Shown here: in pieces, positions 1 to 8,298 of the stretch | Position numbering within the stretch: the stretch's first letter is position 1 | How the letters are laid out: each line of letters opens with the position of its first letter | Assembly: GCF_003268475.1 (NCBI RefSeq) | Contig: NZ_MCIF01000002.1 | Coordinates: 5,090,100-5,154,099 of the forward strand | Length of the DNA stretch: 64,000 nt | Direction: 5' to 3' | From: Thermogemmatispora tikiterensis | GTDB taxonomy: Bacteria; Chloroflexota; Ktedonobacteria; Ktedonobacterales; Ktedonobacteraceae | Program-made: the position numbers and the translations under genes | Notes under the pieces: generated by a model | What the model was told of the DNA's origin: nothing | Database searches by the model: none | What the model saw: the letters and a program-made list of their open reading frames with translations, nothing else

Positions 1-828
1 CACCAGCAGCTTGACGAACACGGCCAGAGGAAAGCGCCCTCTGGTTGCTGAAGATGAAGAGCCGGCGCTCTCGGGAGGTGGAGGGGCCTTAGCCACCTGG
101 GCCGTTCCGGCGTGGGAAGCCCGTGGAGGCGCAGATCGCAGCCACCAGAGAGGCAGCCCGAAGAGCAGACTCACCAGCGAAGCGCTCAGCACACCCCAGC
201 GCAGAGCCAGAACGCTATTAGCGCTCACCTGCAACAGGCGGGCCACCAGCTCGGGGATAGCCCCGCCGAGCAGATTGCCCAAAGAGCCTACGCCCAGCAG
301 CACAAAGCTATTGAGAGCCAGCACGCCCACTCGCCGCTCCTCACTGGTCTTCTCAATCAGCAGAGGAACGTTTGTCACCCAGTAAGCCGCCGAAGCTACC
401 CCCTGGAAAAAGGCTGCCAGCAGCATCAGCGGTGCCGCCGAGGTCAGGCCAATCATTGCCAGAAAGAAAGGCATTGATAAAGCCGAAGCCAGCAGCACCG
501 GCTTATAGCCTAATCGATCAGCCAGCATGCCGCTAGGCACCGCGCTGATCAGCGAGCCGAGGGCCGGCAGCGCGCTCAGCAGCCCGATAAAGTCCGGCTG
601 ATAGCCCAGACTATGGGCATAGTAATTGATATCAAGCGTCCCAATTGTCAGCTGGAAACCCTTACCGAGGGTATAGAACAGCAGCAGATAGACATCGCGA
701 GGAAGCTGCAACCAGCTCAAGAGCTTCTGTCTGCTGCCACGGTCCCCCTGCGGGTTTCCCGGCGGCCCGTCTCCCGGCCTACTGGCAGAGCGAGCAGCGT
801 CCTGAGAGAGAGCGGGCCTGGAAGACAT
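1..828 (-). CDS. MFS transporter, N-terminal part (runs off left edge)
   Basis: Reading the minus strand from ATG at 828 gives 276 codons open to the window edge. After a polar N-terminus of about 35 residues come at least five hydrophobic helices with MFS character, including the loop LADRLGYKP between helices 2 and 3, which matches the family G-x-L-A-D-R-x-G motif. A low-complexity stretch rich in Pro and Ser (about residues 245-262) looks like the central cytoplasmic loop joining the two six-helix halves. The start is supported by AGGAG nine bases upstream. The substrate cannot be named. It is divergent from the GlsB-like gene at 1062. The C-terminal half lies outside the window. Confidence 0.8.
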   Translation of the reverse strand, partial: MSSRPALSQDAARSASRPGDGPPGNPQGDRGSRQKLLSWLQLPRDVYLLLFYTLGKGFQLTIGTLDINYYAHSLGYQPDFIGLLSALPALGSLISAVPSGMLADRLGYKPVLLASALSMPFFLAMIGLTSAAPLMLLAAFFQGVASAAYWVTNVPLLIEKTSEERRVGVLALNSFVLLGVGSLGNLLGGAIPELVARLLQVSANSVLALRWGVLSASLVSLLFGLPLWWLRSAPPRASHAGTAQVAKAPPPPESAGSSSSATRGRFPLAVFVKLLV

Positions 829-1061
829 CGTCTGCGACTCCTGTCGTCCTCATACGTAGAGCGAAGTGGAGAAAAGCGAAGGAAAGAGCCATGCCTTCGT
901 AGGGTATCATATCCGCCAGAGGCGTGGCAACCGTTGCCTGGGCCGGTGGGTCGCACCAGCTGGCGGGGAGGGCAGGCCGTGCCTTCTCCCGGCTGTGCTC
1001 CCGTACTGCCTCCGGCACCTGGCAGCGCAAGACATCAGCAGAAGGAGAGAAAGGGCCTTTC

Positions 1062-1373
1062 ATGATGGATGGAATTAGCTTTCACCCGGGCCTGGGTCAC
1101 GTCCACCTCTATCCAGGCGAGCTACTTGCCTGGCTATTGGTCGGACTGATAGCGGGCTTTCTAGCGGCAAAGCTGGTACGTGGGCAAGGATTGGGGTGTC
1201 TGCTCGACATCTGCGTTGGGCTGGTAGGGGCCGTCATCGGGGGCTTTCTGATGAGCTTGCTGGGCATCAACGAGACATTTCACTTTCTCGGAACGACGCT
1301 GGTCGCCTTTCTTGGGGCCTCGCTCCTCTTGCTCCTCGTTGAACTCATTGCCGGAGGGAGGCGCTCCATCTAA
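1062..1373 (+). CDS. GlsB/YeaQ/YmgE (transglycosylase-associated) family membrane protein
   Basis: This 103-residue hydrophobic protein has three predicted membrane helices and the glycine-rich pattern of the GlsB/YeaQ/YmgE family: GLIAGFLAAKLVRG in helix 1, and GLVGAVIGGFL in helix 2. Family members are small inner-membrane proteins of unclear, often stress-linked, function. An open frame continues upstream to 924, but that part is Arg/Ser-rich and unlike the family. I chose ATG 1062 (or the adjacent ATG 1065), with AAAGG seven bases upstream. The N-terminus is somewhat longer than usual (about 22 polar residues before helix 1). It converges on apt. Confidence 0.75.
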   Translation: MMDGISFHPGLGHVHLYPGELLAWLLVGLIAGFLAAKLVRGQGLGCLLDICVGLVGAVIGGFLMSLLGINETFHFLGTTLVAFLGASLLLLLVELIAGGRRSI

Positions 1374-1668
1374 CTGATAATAGCCACCAGTGAAACGCGG
1401 TGAGCGCAGCCGTTGGCGGTGGAGGATGCCAAACCAGCCATACAGCCAGACAAGCAGGCAGCTAGATAGAGGCAAGATCTGTGAGGAGAGAGGTCGCTTC
1501 ACTGCGATGCGGGAGCAGAGAGGGACCACCGGCAAGCGCCCTGGTTTCCCCCGCGTCCGGCGGCCTTGAAGCATGGCGGAGGGAGAGAAGACGAACCTGC
1601 CGCCCCTGGCCTGCTTGTCTGCCGGTCTTGTCTACTCCTCTCCGCTCCAGCCCGGCTGGCTCGCCGCC
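1374..1668. other. Convergent intergenic gap, no gene seen
   Basis: This is the 295-bp gap between the 3' ends of the GlsB-like gene and apt. A short inverted repeat (CCAGC-CCG-GCTGG, 1647-1659) just beyond the apt stop could form a small hairpin but lacks a T-tract. No other structure was recognised. Confidence 0.4.
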
Positions 1669-2208
1669 TTAATACTTAATCAGAGCGAAGACATCGTAGC
1701 CCTTGAGGCGCTCACGGCCCTTCAGATAGGTCAGCTCGACCAGGAAAGCAATGCCAGCGATATGGCCACCCAGCTTCTCGACCAGCTCCATCGCCGCCGA
1801 GACCGTACCACCGGTGGCCAGCAAGTCGTCGACGATCAGCACCCGCTCGCCTGGTTTGATGGCGTCGGTATGCATCTCTACAATATTGGTACCGTATTCC
1901 AGAGCGTACTCCACGCTGACCGTCTTCGCTGGCAGTTTACCGAACTTGCGCACTGGGACGAAGCCACAGCCGAGCAAGTAGGCCAGGGGGGCAGCGAAAA
2001 TAAAGCCTCGGGATTCGACGCCAACGACAGTCTGAATGCCCGCACCGGAGTAATGGGCTGCCAGGCGATCAATGGCGGCGCGGAAAGCCTCGGGATTTTG
2101 CAGAAGGGGCGTGATATCGCGGAAGAGAACGCCCTTCTGGGGGAAATCGGGAATATCTCTAATCCAGTCTTCCAGCCGTAGTGGCCCCGACGCAGATGAC
2201 GATGACAT
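1669..2208 (-). CDS. apt: Adenine phosphoribosyltransferase
   Basis: Apt converts adenine and PRPP to AMP and pyrophosphate in cytoplasmic purine salvage. The 179-residue product has the usual length and the full signature set: IPDFPQKGVLFRDITPLL at the N-terminus, GVESRGFIFAAPLA, and the type I PRTase PRPP-binding loop VLIVDDLLATGGT near residues 125-137. The Ser-rich first ten residues are variable in the family. It stands alone on the minus strand with an extended -10 promoter about 285 bp upstream. No relA/spoT or recJ gene, frequent neighbours elsewhere, is adjacent. Confidence 0.95.
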   Translation of the reverse strand: MSSSSASGPLRLEDWIRDIPDFPQKGVLFRDITPLLQNPEAFRAAIDRLAAHYSGAGIQTVVGVESRGFIFAAPLAYLLGCGFVPVRKFGKLPAKTVSVEYALEYGTNIVEMHTDAIKPGERVLIVDDLLATGGTVSAAMELVEKLGGHIAGIAFLVELTYLKGRERLKGYDVFALIKY

Positions 2209-2610
2209 CCTAAGCGCTCCGTTTCCTTCCTCAACAAAGAACTAAGTCAGGCCGCCTCTCCAGGGGCTTGTGGGTCTGGCGAATCCATGACCGGCCTAGC
2301 ACAGAAGTGACCAGGCCACGCCGGTCCTCCGTACGCGGTGCAGAAAGAGAGCAGAGCAGATCAGGCTGCTCTCGGCCAGGCCGTGGCTGAGCTACCACTG
2401 GCTCAGGTGTGCGGCTCTGGCTCTGCCCTGTCTCTGACCCGGCGTTCACCTGATCACCCGCTTTGCATTGCCCTCAGATTCCGTAGATTAGTATAGCACG
2501 AATCTCCTGCCAGGCGAGGAAGGAGACAGAAAATACTCCCCTCTCAACCAGGGCAAAGGAAGATCCAGCTCAGACGCTGGCTCGTTGGACAGGCGGGCAG
2601 GAAAAGGGCC
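2209..2610. other. Intergenic region between mscL and apt
   Basis: This 402-bp stretch lies downstream of mscL and upstream of apt, both on the minus strand. It contains the extended -10 element listed separately. The open frames here are short and show no recognisable protein character. No terminator hairpin with a T-tract was seen for mscL. Confidence 0.4.
2490..2498 (-). promoter_or_regulatory. Extended -10 promoter candidate for apt
   Basis: On the minus strand the sequence reads TGC-TATACT, an extended -10 (TGn plus a near-consensus hexamer). No good -35 hexamer lies 16-18 bp upstream, which is typical of extended -10 promoters. It would start transcription near 2483 and give apt a leader of about 275 nt. 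Confidence 0.4.
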
Positions 2611-3087
2611 TCAAGCGCCAGCCGCCGGAGCCGAAGAAGGCTCGCCTTGGCCCAGGTCCGAGGTGCAGTAAGCGCAGCGGCTGGCCCCCGCTGGAATGCT
2701 GCTCAGACAATAGGGGCACTCGCGCGTGGCGCTCTCCTCCGGCACGCCCTTCTTATGGTGAGCCATCAGCTTGCTGACTGGCAAAACAATCAGGAAATAG
2801 AGCACTGCCGCCACAATAAGGAAGCTGACAGCGCTATTGATGACCGTACCGAAGGCAAAGCGGCCTGCATTCAGGCGCGAAAAATCGAAGCCGCCGAAGA
2901 GGCCGATCAGGGGAGTAATCAGTCCGCTAACGATGGCGTTGACCAGGTTGGTGAAAGCAGCGCCGATGACGATACCAACGGCCAGATCAACCACATTACC
3001 GCGCAAGATAAAAGCTTTGAAACCGCCCAAGGTCGCTCTCGCCTCTCTTCCCACTTTGCTGAACGTCTCGTTCTGAAGCATGGACAT
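2611..3087 (-). CDS. mscL: Large-conductance mechanosensitive channel with C-terminal zinc ribbon
   Basis: MscL opens under membrane tension to release solutes during hypo-osmotic shock. The 158-residue protein has the family N-terminus (GGFKAFILRGNVVDLAVGIVIG, abbreviated here as the first pore helix at residues 21-43), a periplasmic loop, and a second membrane helix around residues 83-103. Instead of the usual short coiled-coil tail it carries two CxxC pairs (C124, C127, C138, C141) typical of a one-zinc ribbon, then a Pro/Ala tail. That domain is cytoplasmic in MscL topology and might replace or modulate the pentamer tail bundle (inference). It is divergent from the Y-family gene. Confidence 0.93.
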   Translation of the reverse strand: MSMLQNETFSKVGREARATLGGFKAFILRGNVVDLAVGIVIGAAFTNLVNAIVSGLITPLIGLFGGFDFSRLNAGRFAFGTVINSAVSFLIVAAVLYFLIVLPVSKLMAHHKKGVPEESATRECPYCLSSIPAGASRCAYCTSDLGQGEPSSAPAAGA

Positions 3088-3432
3088 CGTGTCTTACCCT
3101 CCAATCTGAGCGTGCGCGCTCTACCGCGTCTGTGAAACTGTCAGCGCCAGCGCTCGCTGCTGGTGAGGCAGGAGACAGGTGGGCTGCCTGGTCTGGGCGA
3201 ATCCGCCCCACGAACAGCTTACCATATTTTCTGGCGGAGCTGAACGGGGTGAGGCGGCGACTCTTGAAGCGCACCAGCTGCTCGCTTCGGTGGTTCCGAA
3301 GAAGAGCTTGTCAAGGCCGAGGCCTGTCAGGGAGCCTGTGCAGATCAACCCGGCTGGAGAGATGGGCTGGAAATAGCCCGTTTGTAGCGTATAATCTAAA
3401 CTGGGAGAGGTTAGTTTGAGCAGAAGGCTACT
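3088..3432. other. Divergent intergenic region mscL / Y-family gene
   Basis: This 345-bp region must hold the promoters of both genes. Only the plus-strand TATAAT (listed separately) is clear. Open frames on both strands here are overlapping and without protein character. Confidence 0.4.
3390..3395 (+). promoter_or_regulatory. -10 element (TATAAT) upstream of the Y-family gene
   Basis: A perfect TATAAT lies 38 bp before the ATG at 3433. A weak -35 (CTGGAA, 3367-3372) sits 17 bp upstream. The predicted transcript would start near 3402, giving a leader of about 30 nt, which supports the start at 3433. Confidence 0.45.
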
Positions 3433-4884
3433 ATGGAGCAAGATCAGTCAGGGACGTTGAATCCGTCAATCCTTGGGGAGCCAGCAGCGCTGCGTTCTCC
3501 ACGTGCACCTGTGGGGAGGCCGGTGTCGGCAGAGCGGGGAGCGGCCTCAGAGCAGGCGCTCCTGCGTCAGGGGATCATGCATGTCCGCATTCGACACTTC
3601 TACTGTACGCTGGAGGAAATGGCCAATCCCTCGTTACATGGCCTGCCGTTTGTCGTAGGGACCGGTACGGGGCGCCCGAACGAGCCAGGTCGAGTCATTG
3701 ACGCCTCCCCTGCCGCGGTGCGCCTGGGCATCGTCCCTGGCATGCCCTTGCGTCGAGCCTACCGTCTTGCCCCGCGCACGCTCTTCCTGCCAGCCTCCTA
3801 CGATCGCTATCAACCGATTCTGCAGCGCTTGCGTGAGCGCTATCGCGTCTGTTCGCACATCGTCGAGTCGGTGCCCCTGGCCGATGCCTTTATCGATCTG
3901 AGCGGCAGCCCGCAGCCCGTTACCTCACCGATCCTCCTGGCGCAGCAGCTCAGCAGCGACATCGCCGCCCTTGGTCTAACCGCCCTGATCGGTATCGCCA
4001 ACGGCAAAACCATCGCCGAGCTAGCCGCGCTCATGAGTCGCAAAGATGGGCGCCAGGGCATCCTCTATATCCCGCCGGGTCGCGAGGCCTCCTTCGTCCA
4101 GTCGCTGCCCCTCTCACTGCTGTTACAGCTGCATGGCAGCGAACCTGGCGCCCTGGGGGGGCGCGAGGGTGAGAGCGAAGGAACCGGCCTGCGTTCGGGG
4201 GCTGCCGAGCTGGAGGGCCGGGCGGAGCGCTTTGATCTTGAAGAACTGGCCGAGCTGGTTGCTCACCTGCGCGACTTCGGCATCACGACCTTTGCGCAGG
4301 TGGCCCCCCTGGCTCCCGAGGGATTAGAGCGGCGTCTGGGCCGCCTCGGGCGCTGGCTCCATCAGCTGGCTCAGGGTGAGGACTACAGCCTGGTGATCCC
4401 CGATGCACCGCCGCTGAGCCAGAATGCGCGCATTCGCTTCCAGCATGCTGCCGACGCTGACGAAACCTGTGCGGCGATCCACAAGCTGGGCAGCTATCTA
4501 GCCGGACGCCTGCGAGAGCAGCGCCTCAAGGGGCGGGTAGTTGCCTTGCTTCTCTGGCCAGCCCGCCCGCGCCGCGATACCCGCCGCCTGCTGTTGGACG
4601 AACAAGGTGAGGAGGCCATGCTGCGCGAGGGCGAGGAGGCCATCGGCGGACAGATCACCCTGGAGCGTCATACCGATGAGGCCGATATTCTGATCCATCA
4701 TTTGCTGATGCTCTTCGCCCATTATCATCGCTCTGGCACATGCTACCTGCAGGTACTGGCGCGTATCGGCGACATCATCGCTGCTGCCACTCCTTACTAC
4801 CCGCCCGCGGCCCGGGCGCGCGGCAGACCAACGCGGCGTCTGGATCTGAGCACCCGTAGACTCAATGGCGAGCGTCAGGTGTGA
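3433..4884 (+). CDS. Y-family DNA polymerase-like protein, catalytically degenerate (ImuB-like)
   Basis: The 483-residue protein follows the Y-family polymerase layout: palm/fingers from about residue 49, a helix-hairpin-helix thumb region (about 270-315), and a little-finger-like C-terminal part. The three catalytic acids are missing. The first motif, normally HVDMDAF, reads HVRIRHF. The second, normally SIDEAF, reads PLADAF, so Asp is replaced by Ala and Glu by Asp. This is the state of ImuB, the non-catalytic partner of DnaE2 in the SOS mutasome. No imuA or dnaE2 lies nearby, so the role is inferred. AAGG five bases before ATG 3433 supports this start; an alternative is ATG 3577 at the start of the conserved domain. 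Confidence 0.8.
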   Translation: MEQDQSGTLNPSILGEPAALRSPRAPVGRPVSAERGAASEQALLRQGIMHVRIRHFYCTLEEMANPSLHGLPFVVGTGTGRPNEPGRVIDASPAAVRLGIVPGMPLRRAYRLAPRTLFLPASYDRYQPILQRLRERYRVCSHIVESVPLADAFIDLSGSPQPVTSPILLAQQLSSDIAALGLTALIGIANGKTIAELAALMSRKDGRQGILYIPPGREASFVQSLPLSLLLQLHGSEPGALGGREGESEGTGLRSGAAELEGRAERFDLEELAELVAHLRDFGITTFAQVAPLAPEGLERRLGRLGRWLHQLAQGEDYSLVIPDAPPLSQNARIRFQHAADADETCAAIHKLGSYLAGRLREQRLKGRVVALLLWPARPRRDTRRLLLDEQGEEAMLREGEEAIGGQITLERHTDEADILIHHLLMLFAHYHRSGTCYLQVLARIGDIIAAATPYYPPAARARGRPTRRLDLSTRRLNGERQV

Positions 4885-4893
4885 CCAGAGGTT

Positions 4894-4910
4894 TCACTCC
4901 GTCAGAGTGA
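4894..4910. terminator. Small inverted repeat after the Y-family gene
   Basis: TCACTC-CGTCA-GAGTGA forms a 6-bp stem with a five-base loop ten bases after the stop at 4884. No T-tract follows, so termination is only a possibility. Confidence 0.25.
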
Positions 4911-5126
4911 GGCGACTCAGCTCCAGTGTCCTGGGCAGTTCCCCTGGCCGAACAGGACCCCTGATTGAAAAAGCAACAATGCCTGTTCACCATACGTTAT
5001 ACTCAGGGAGAGAGGAGGCTCTCTTACCTTTCTGATCAGGCTGTCCCAAAAAACCATCACCGGTACATGATAATAGATTTTGTATATATTGAGATCAAGC
5101 TGCCCGGGGTTCTTCTGAGGTAATCC

Positions 5127-7985
5127 ATGTCTGATATGCTTATAAATAGCAACCATCCAAAGCGTGAGGAAGCAGCGGGTCAAGGTAACCCGCAAGAGGA
5201 GCCAGCCCTGACCAGCCGCGTTTCGTCCGAGGAAGCAGCGAAAGGAGAAGGCGCGCCAGTAGAGGCGGAGGCGAGCAGCCTGGCGGACGAAGACACGATC
5301 AAGCTTCAAAGCATGGCCGCGGCCAGAGCTGTGGAGCAGCGTGCCAGCGATGAGGCCCGGGCCGCCATCGAACGCGCGGCAGCGGCCTGGTCCTCTCTGC
5401 TGCGTGCTGGACCGGCGCCGGTAACCTTCCCCACAGCGGTCCCAGCCTCTGCCGACCAGCCGGGGCCAGAGCCGACGGCCCCCGAGAGCAAACCCGAAGA
5501 GCCTGTCGAAGAGGGGCGCAAGGCCGCCTTCAGCGAAGCCGAGACCCTGCCTTTGGCCAGTGCCCCCGCCACACTGACCGCTGCGACCTCCACCTCTCCC
5601 CTGGCCGAAGCCGAAACGTTGCCCCTGGCTACTCCAGGTGTGGCTATCGGGCAAGGTGAGCAGCAGGCCCCGCAGCTGGTGGCCCAAGCGCCTGCTGCCC
5701 ACCGTGAGCAGACGGCGGATCACCAACAGAAGAGCGCGGCCCGGCAGAGTGCGAGTACACGGCGTCGCTCCGCCCGTCGTCTCCGTCCTCCTCAGTGGCC
5801 AGGACGCCTTTGGAAGCAGGCGCGTTATGGCACAGGGCGGCAACGTCTCAAGGCGCTGGTGCTCCTCGCTATCCTCTTGCTGGGCATCGGTCTGCCCATC
5901 GTCAGCGGGCTGGCCGTAGGATTGCAGGCCTATCTGACCTATAGCACCCTTCGCGGGCAGGCCTCCGCCGGCGTTGAGCACCTGCTCGCCCTCAAGACTA
6001 TTTTCAACGGCGCCAAAGCCCATCCCTCCAGTCTCTTCGAAGCAGACAAGCTGAACCAGGCCGCCCAGGAGCTGCAGCAGGCTCAACAATCCTTCGCCGA
6101 GGCGCGAGACATCATTGACCACTCCGCTCTCATCCATACCGTTATTGCTCTCCTTCCGCAATATCGGCTGCAGGTCAGCTCGGCGCGGGCTGCGACCCAG
6201 ATCGGCGTTGACGTCAGTGTCATCGGCCTCAAGCTGATCCCGGCGGCCAGGAGCCTGGCCCCACACTTCCAGGGACCCCTTCTCAGCAATTCGAGCAAGC
6301 CGCTGGTCACTCAGGACATGCTCAACCTGCTGGGAACGACTATCGACAATATCATGCCCTCATTGCGGGACATCGAGACGCAGAGTCAGAATCTCTCGCT
6401 GGCAGCCCTGCCCCTCAGCAGTAGCCAGCGGCAGCAGGTGCAGCAGGTGCTGCAGATGCTCCCGGTGCTCCAGCAGAGCCTGAGCCAGGCGCGCCAGCTC
6501 CTGGACGCTGCAGGCTGGTTGTTGGGAGTAGACAAACCGCGCACCTATCTGGTGCAGACGATGGACCGCTCTGAGCTGCGACCAGCTGGCGGCTTCACTG
6601 GTCAGTATGGCGAGCTGACCATCAACGCGGGCCGCATCGCGCCCTTCTCGCTCAAAGACATCTCTTTTGTCGAATACACCGCCAGCAGCCCAACGCTGGG
6701 CCAGCTTGCTCCCGAGCCTTATCGCTCCTGGTGGCCCTTCGCCAACTGGGGGTTGCGCGACTCCAACCTCTCGGCGGACTTTCCCACCACCGGGCAGCTG
6801 GCCATCCAGGCCTACCAGCATGAGACGGGGCGCCACGTCGATGGCGTCATCGCCTTAACCCCCTTCTTCATCGAACACGTTTTGCAGATCATTGGCCCGA
6901 TTACCGTGCCGGGCTACAATGAGACCATCACGGCCCTCAATCTCGAAGATCGCCTCCACTTCTACCAGCTCGACAGCGAGGGAGTGCGCAAGCAGCAGAT
7001 CGTCCAGCATGTTGACGATTCCAGTCAGGCCCGCAAACTCTTCACCTCGCGCCTGGCCCAGACCCTGCTGGATCGTGTGCGTCATGCTCCTCCTGACGAG
7101 ATCCTGGCCATTGCTCATGAGGCCCTTTACGACCTTAAAACCAAAGACATCGAAATCTATGTCACCGATCCACGTGTCGAGCAGCTGCTCATCCAATACG
7201 GCTATGGTGCCCAGATGGACCGCTCGACCAGCCACGATGGCCTCTATGTTGTGCAGGCCAACCTCAACGCGACCAAGGCCTCGCAGTATGTGCGGACGCT
7301 CATTCACGATGTCGTCACGCTGGACGCCAACGGCGGAGCCACCCACTATCTGCAGCTCCGCCTGGCCTATACCGATACCGGGCCGGTTTACGGCTACGAT
7401 ACCTATCGCGACTACGTACGCATCTATGTCCCACCGAACAGCAAGTTCTTGAGTGGCGACGGCTTTGACAGCGGGACCCCTCTCTGTGGGGGGCCACTAC
7501 CTGCCTGCAATGCGACCGTAGTCTATCCGCACGACGAACTGATGTGTCCGCCGGGGCAGTATCAGCCGGGGGCGGCCTCGCCGACCCTGAGCGATGAGAA
7601 CCCGGGTGACTGGCATCCGCTGGACAGCGTTGGGCCACCGACCAATACCGTCAGCGATGTGGCGGGGCGGGCCATGTTCGGCGGCTGGGTAGTGGTGCCC
7701 AAGAACTGCACCATTACCGTCACTCTCTCCTGGTATGTGCCTCCCCTCAACAAGGGACACTATGCCCTGCTGGTCCAGCGCCAGGCGGGCACCTACCCGG
7801 AGCTGGATGTCACCATTCTGCCGCCTGACCCCTGCAGCCAGCTCAATCTCGCCGGGACCCATGTGGATACCCTCCTGAGCAGCGACCTGCTCATCACGCC
7901 ACGTAGCCTGTCCACTGGTGGCAGCCAGGGCCAGGGACAGGCTGCGAGCACGCAGAGCAGCTGCTACCCCCGCGTCGGCGTTTAG
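5127..7985 (+). CDS. DUF4012-containing membrane-anchored protein
   Basis: This 952-residue protein has a long Ala/Glu/Pro-rich cytoplasmic N-terminus (residues 1-235, with EAETLPLA occurring twice), a basic stretch, one membrane helix (about 244-265) and a large extracytoplasmic part. The region around residues 470-630, with RPAGGFTGQYGELT and FPTTGQLAIQAY, is typical of DUF4012, which is common in actinobacteria and Chloroflexota and sometimes linked to cell-surface polymer loci. Its function is unknown. Four Cys in the last 200 residues could form disulfides. The ATG at 5127 has GAGG six bases upstream. It precedes the Clp-like gene but is separated from it by a hairpin and two promoters. 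Confidence 0.8.
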   Translation: MSDMLINSNHPKREEAAGQGNPQEEPALTSRVSSEEAAKGEGAPVEAEASSLADEDTIKLQSMAAARAVEQRASDEARAAIERAAAAWSSLLRAGPAPVTFPTAVPASADQPGPEPTAPESKPEEPVEEGRKAAFSEAETLPLASAPATLTAATSTSPLAEAETLPLATPGVAIGQGEQQAPQLVAQAPAAHREQTADHQQKSAARQSASTRRRSARRLRPPQWPGRLWKQARYGTGRQRLKALVLLAILLLGIGLPIVSGLAVGLQAYLTYSTLRGQASAGVEHLLALKTIFNGAKAHPSSLFEADKLNQAAQELQQAQQSFAEARDIIDHSALIHTVIALLPQYRLQVSSARAATQIGVDVSVIGLKLIPAARSLAPHFQGPLLSNSSKPLVTQDMLNLLGTTIDNIMPSLRDIETQSQNLSLAALPLSSSQRQQVQQVLQMLPVLQQSLSQARQLLDAAGWLLGVDKPRTYLVQTMDRSELRPAGGFTGQYGELTINAGRIAPFSLKDISFVEYTASSPTLGQLAPEPYRSWWPFANWGLRDSNLSADFPTTGQLAIQAYQHETGRHVDGVIALTPFFIEHVLQIIGPITVPGYNETITALNLEDRLHFYQLDSEGVRKQQIVQHVDDSSQARKLFTSRLAQTLLDRVRHAPPDEILAIAHEALYDLKTKDIEIYVTDPRVEQLLIQYGYGAQMDRSTSHDGLYVVQANLNATKASQYVRTLIHDVVTLDANGGATHYLQLRLAYTDTGPVYGYDTYRDYVRIYVPPNSKFLSGDGFDSGTPLCGGPLPACNATVVYPHDELMCPPGQYQPGAASPTLSDENPGDWHPLDSVGPPTNTVSDVAGRAMFGGWVVVPKNCTITVTLSWYVPPLNKGHYALLVQRQAGTYPELDVTILPPDPCSQLNLAGTHVDTLLSSDLLITPRSLSTGGSQGQGQAASTQSSCYPRVGV

Positions 7986-8010
7986 CCGCTCGTTGCCCGG
8001 CCCACTCTAG

Positions 8011-8080
8011 AGGCTTGCTCACCGGCATGGCGAACGCTGTCCTGACCACGGCTGAGGTCGACCTGCCGATGAGTAAGCCT
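8011..8080 (+). terminator. Long hairpin after the DUF4012 gene
   Basis: AGGCTTGCTCACCGGCA (8011-8027) pairs with TGCCGATGAGTAAGCCT (8064-8080). The stem has 17 positions with one mismatch and one G-U, enclosing a 36-nt loop. It lies 26 bases after the stop at 7985 and just ahead of the first promoter of the next gene. It has no T-tract, so it may be a transcript 3'-end structure rather than a classical intrinsic terminator. Confidence 0.45.
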
Positions 8081-8114
8081 TGATCACCGTAACGTCTCTA
8101 AAACGCTGAAATGC

Positions 8115-8143
8115 TTGACCAATCATGCAGCTTGTAGTATGCT
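8115..8143 (+). promoter_or_regulatory. Promoter P1 of the CHAT/Clp gene
   Basis: TTGACC (8115-8120), a 17-bp spacer and TATGCT (8138-8143) make a strong sigma70-type promoter. The transcript would start near 8150, about 150 nt before the ATG at 8299. Confidence 0.6.
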
Positions 8144-8204
8144 CGTTCTACAGATGTAGCAGAGTGCCTGTATTTATGTGGTGAGAGGGCGAAGAAAGCT
8201 ACTG

Positions 8205-8233
8205 TTGCCAGCGACTCATGCTTGGGATATACT
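8205..8233 (+). promoter_or_regulatory. Promoter P2 of the CHAT/Clp gene
   Basis: TTGCCA (8205-8210), a 17-bp spacer and TATACT (8228-8233) form a second near-consensus promoter 90 bp downstream of P1. It predicts a start near 8240 and a leader of about 59 nt. Confidence 0.6.
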
Positions 8234-8298
8234 GCTCTTGCAGTAGGTTGTATTCTCAGGGCTAGCTAATCTGGGAAGATAGTAGAAGAGAAGAACTC

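Noticed and set aside
4917..6266. 449-codon open frame on the minus strand opposite the DUF4012 gene
   Set aside because: It is antisense to a gene with clear family motifs. Its translation is low-complexity Gly/Arg/Leu-rich, as expected from GC-rich third-position bias.
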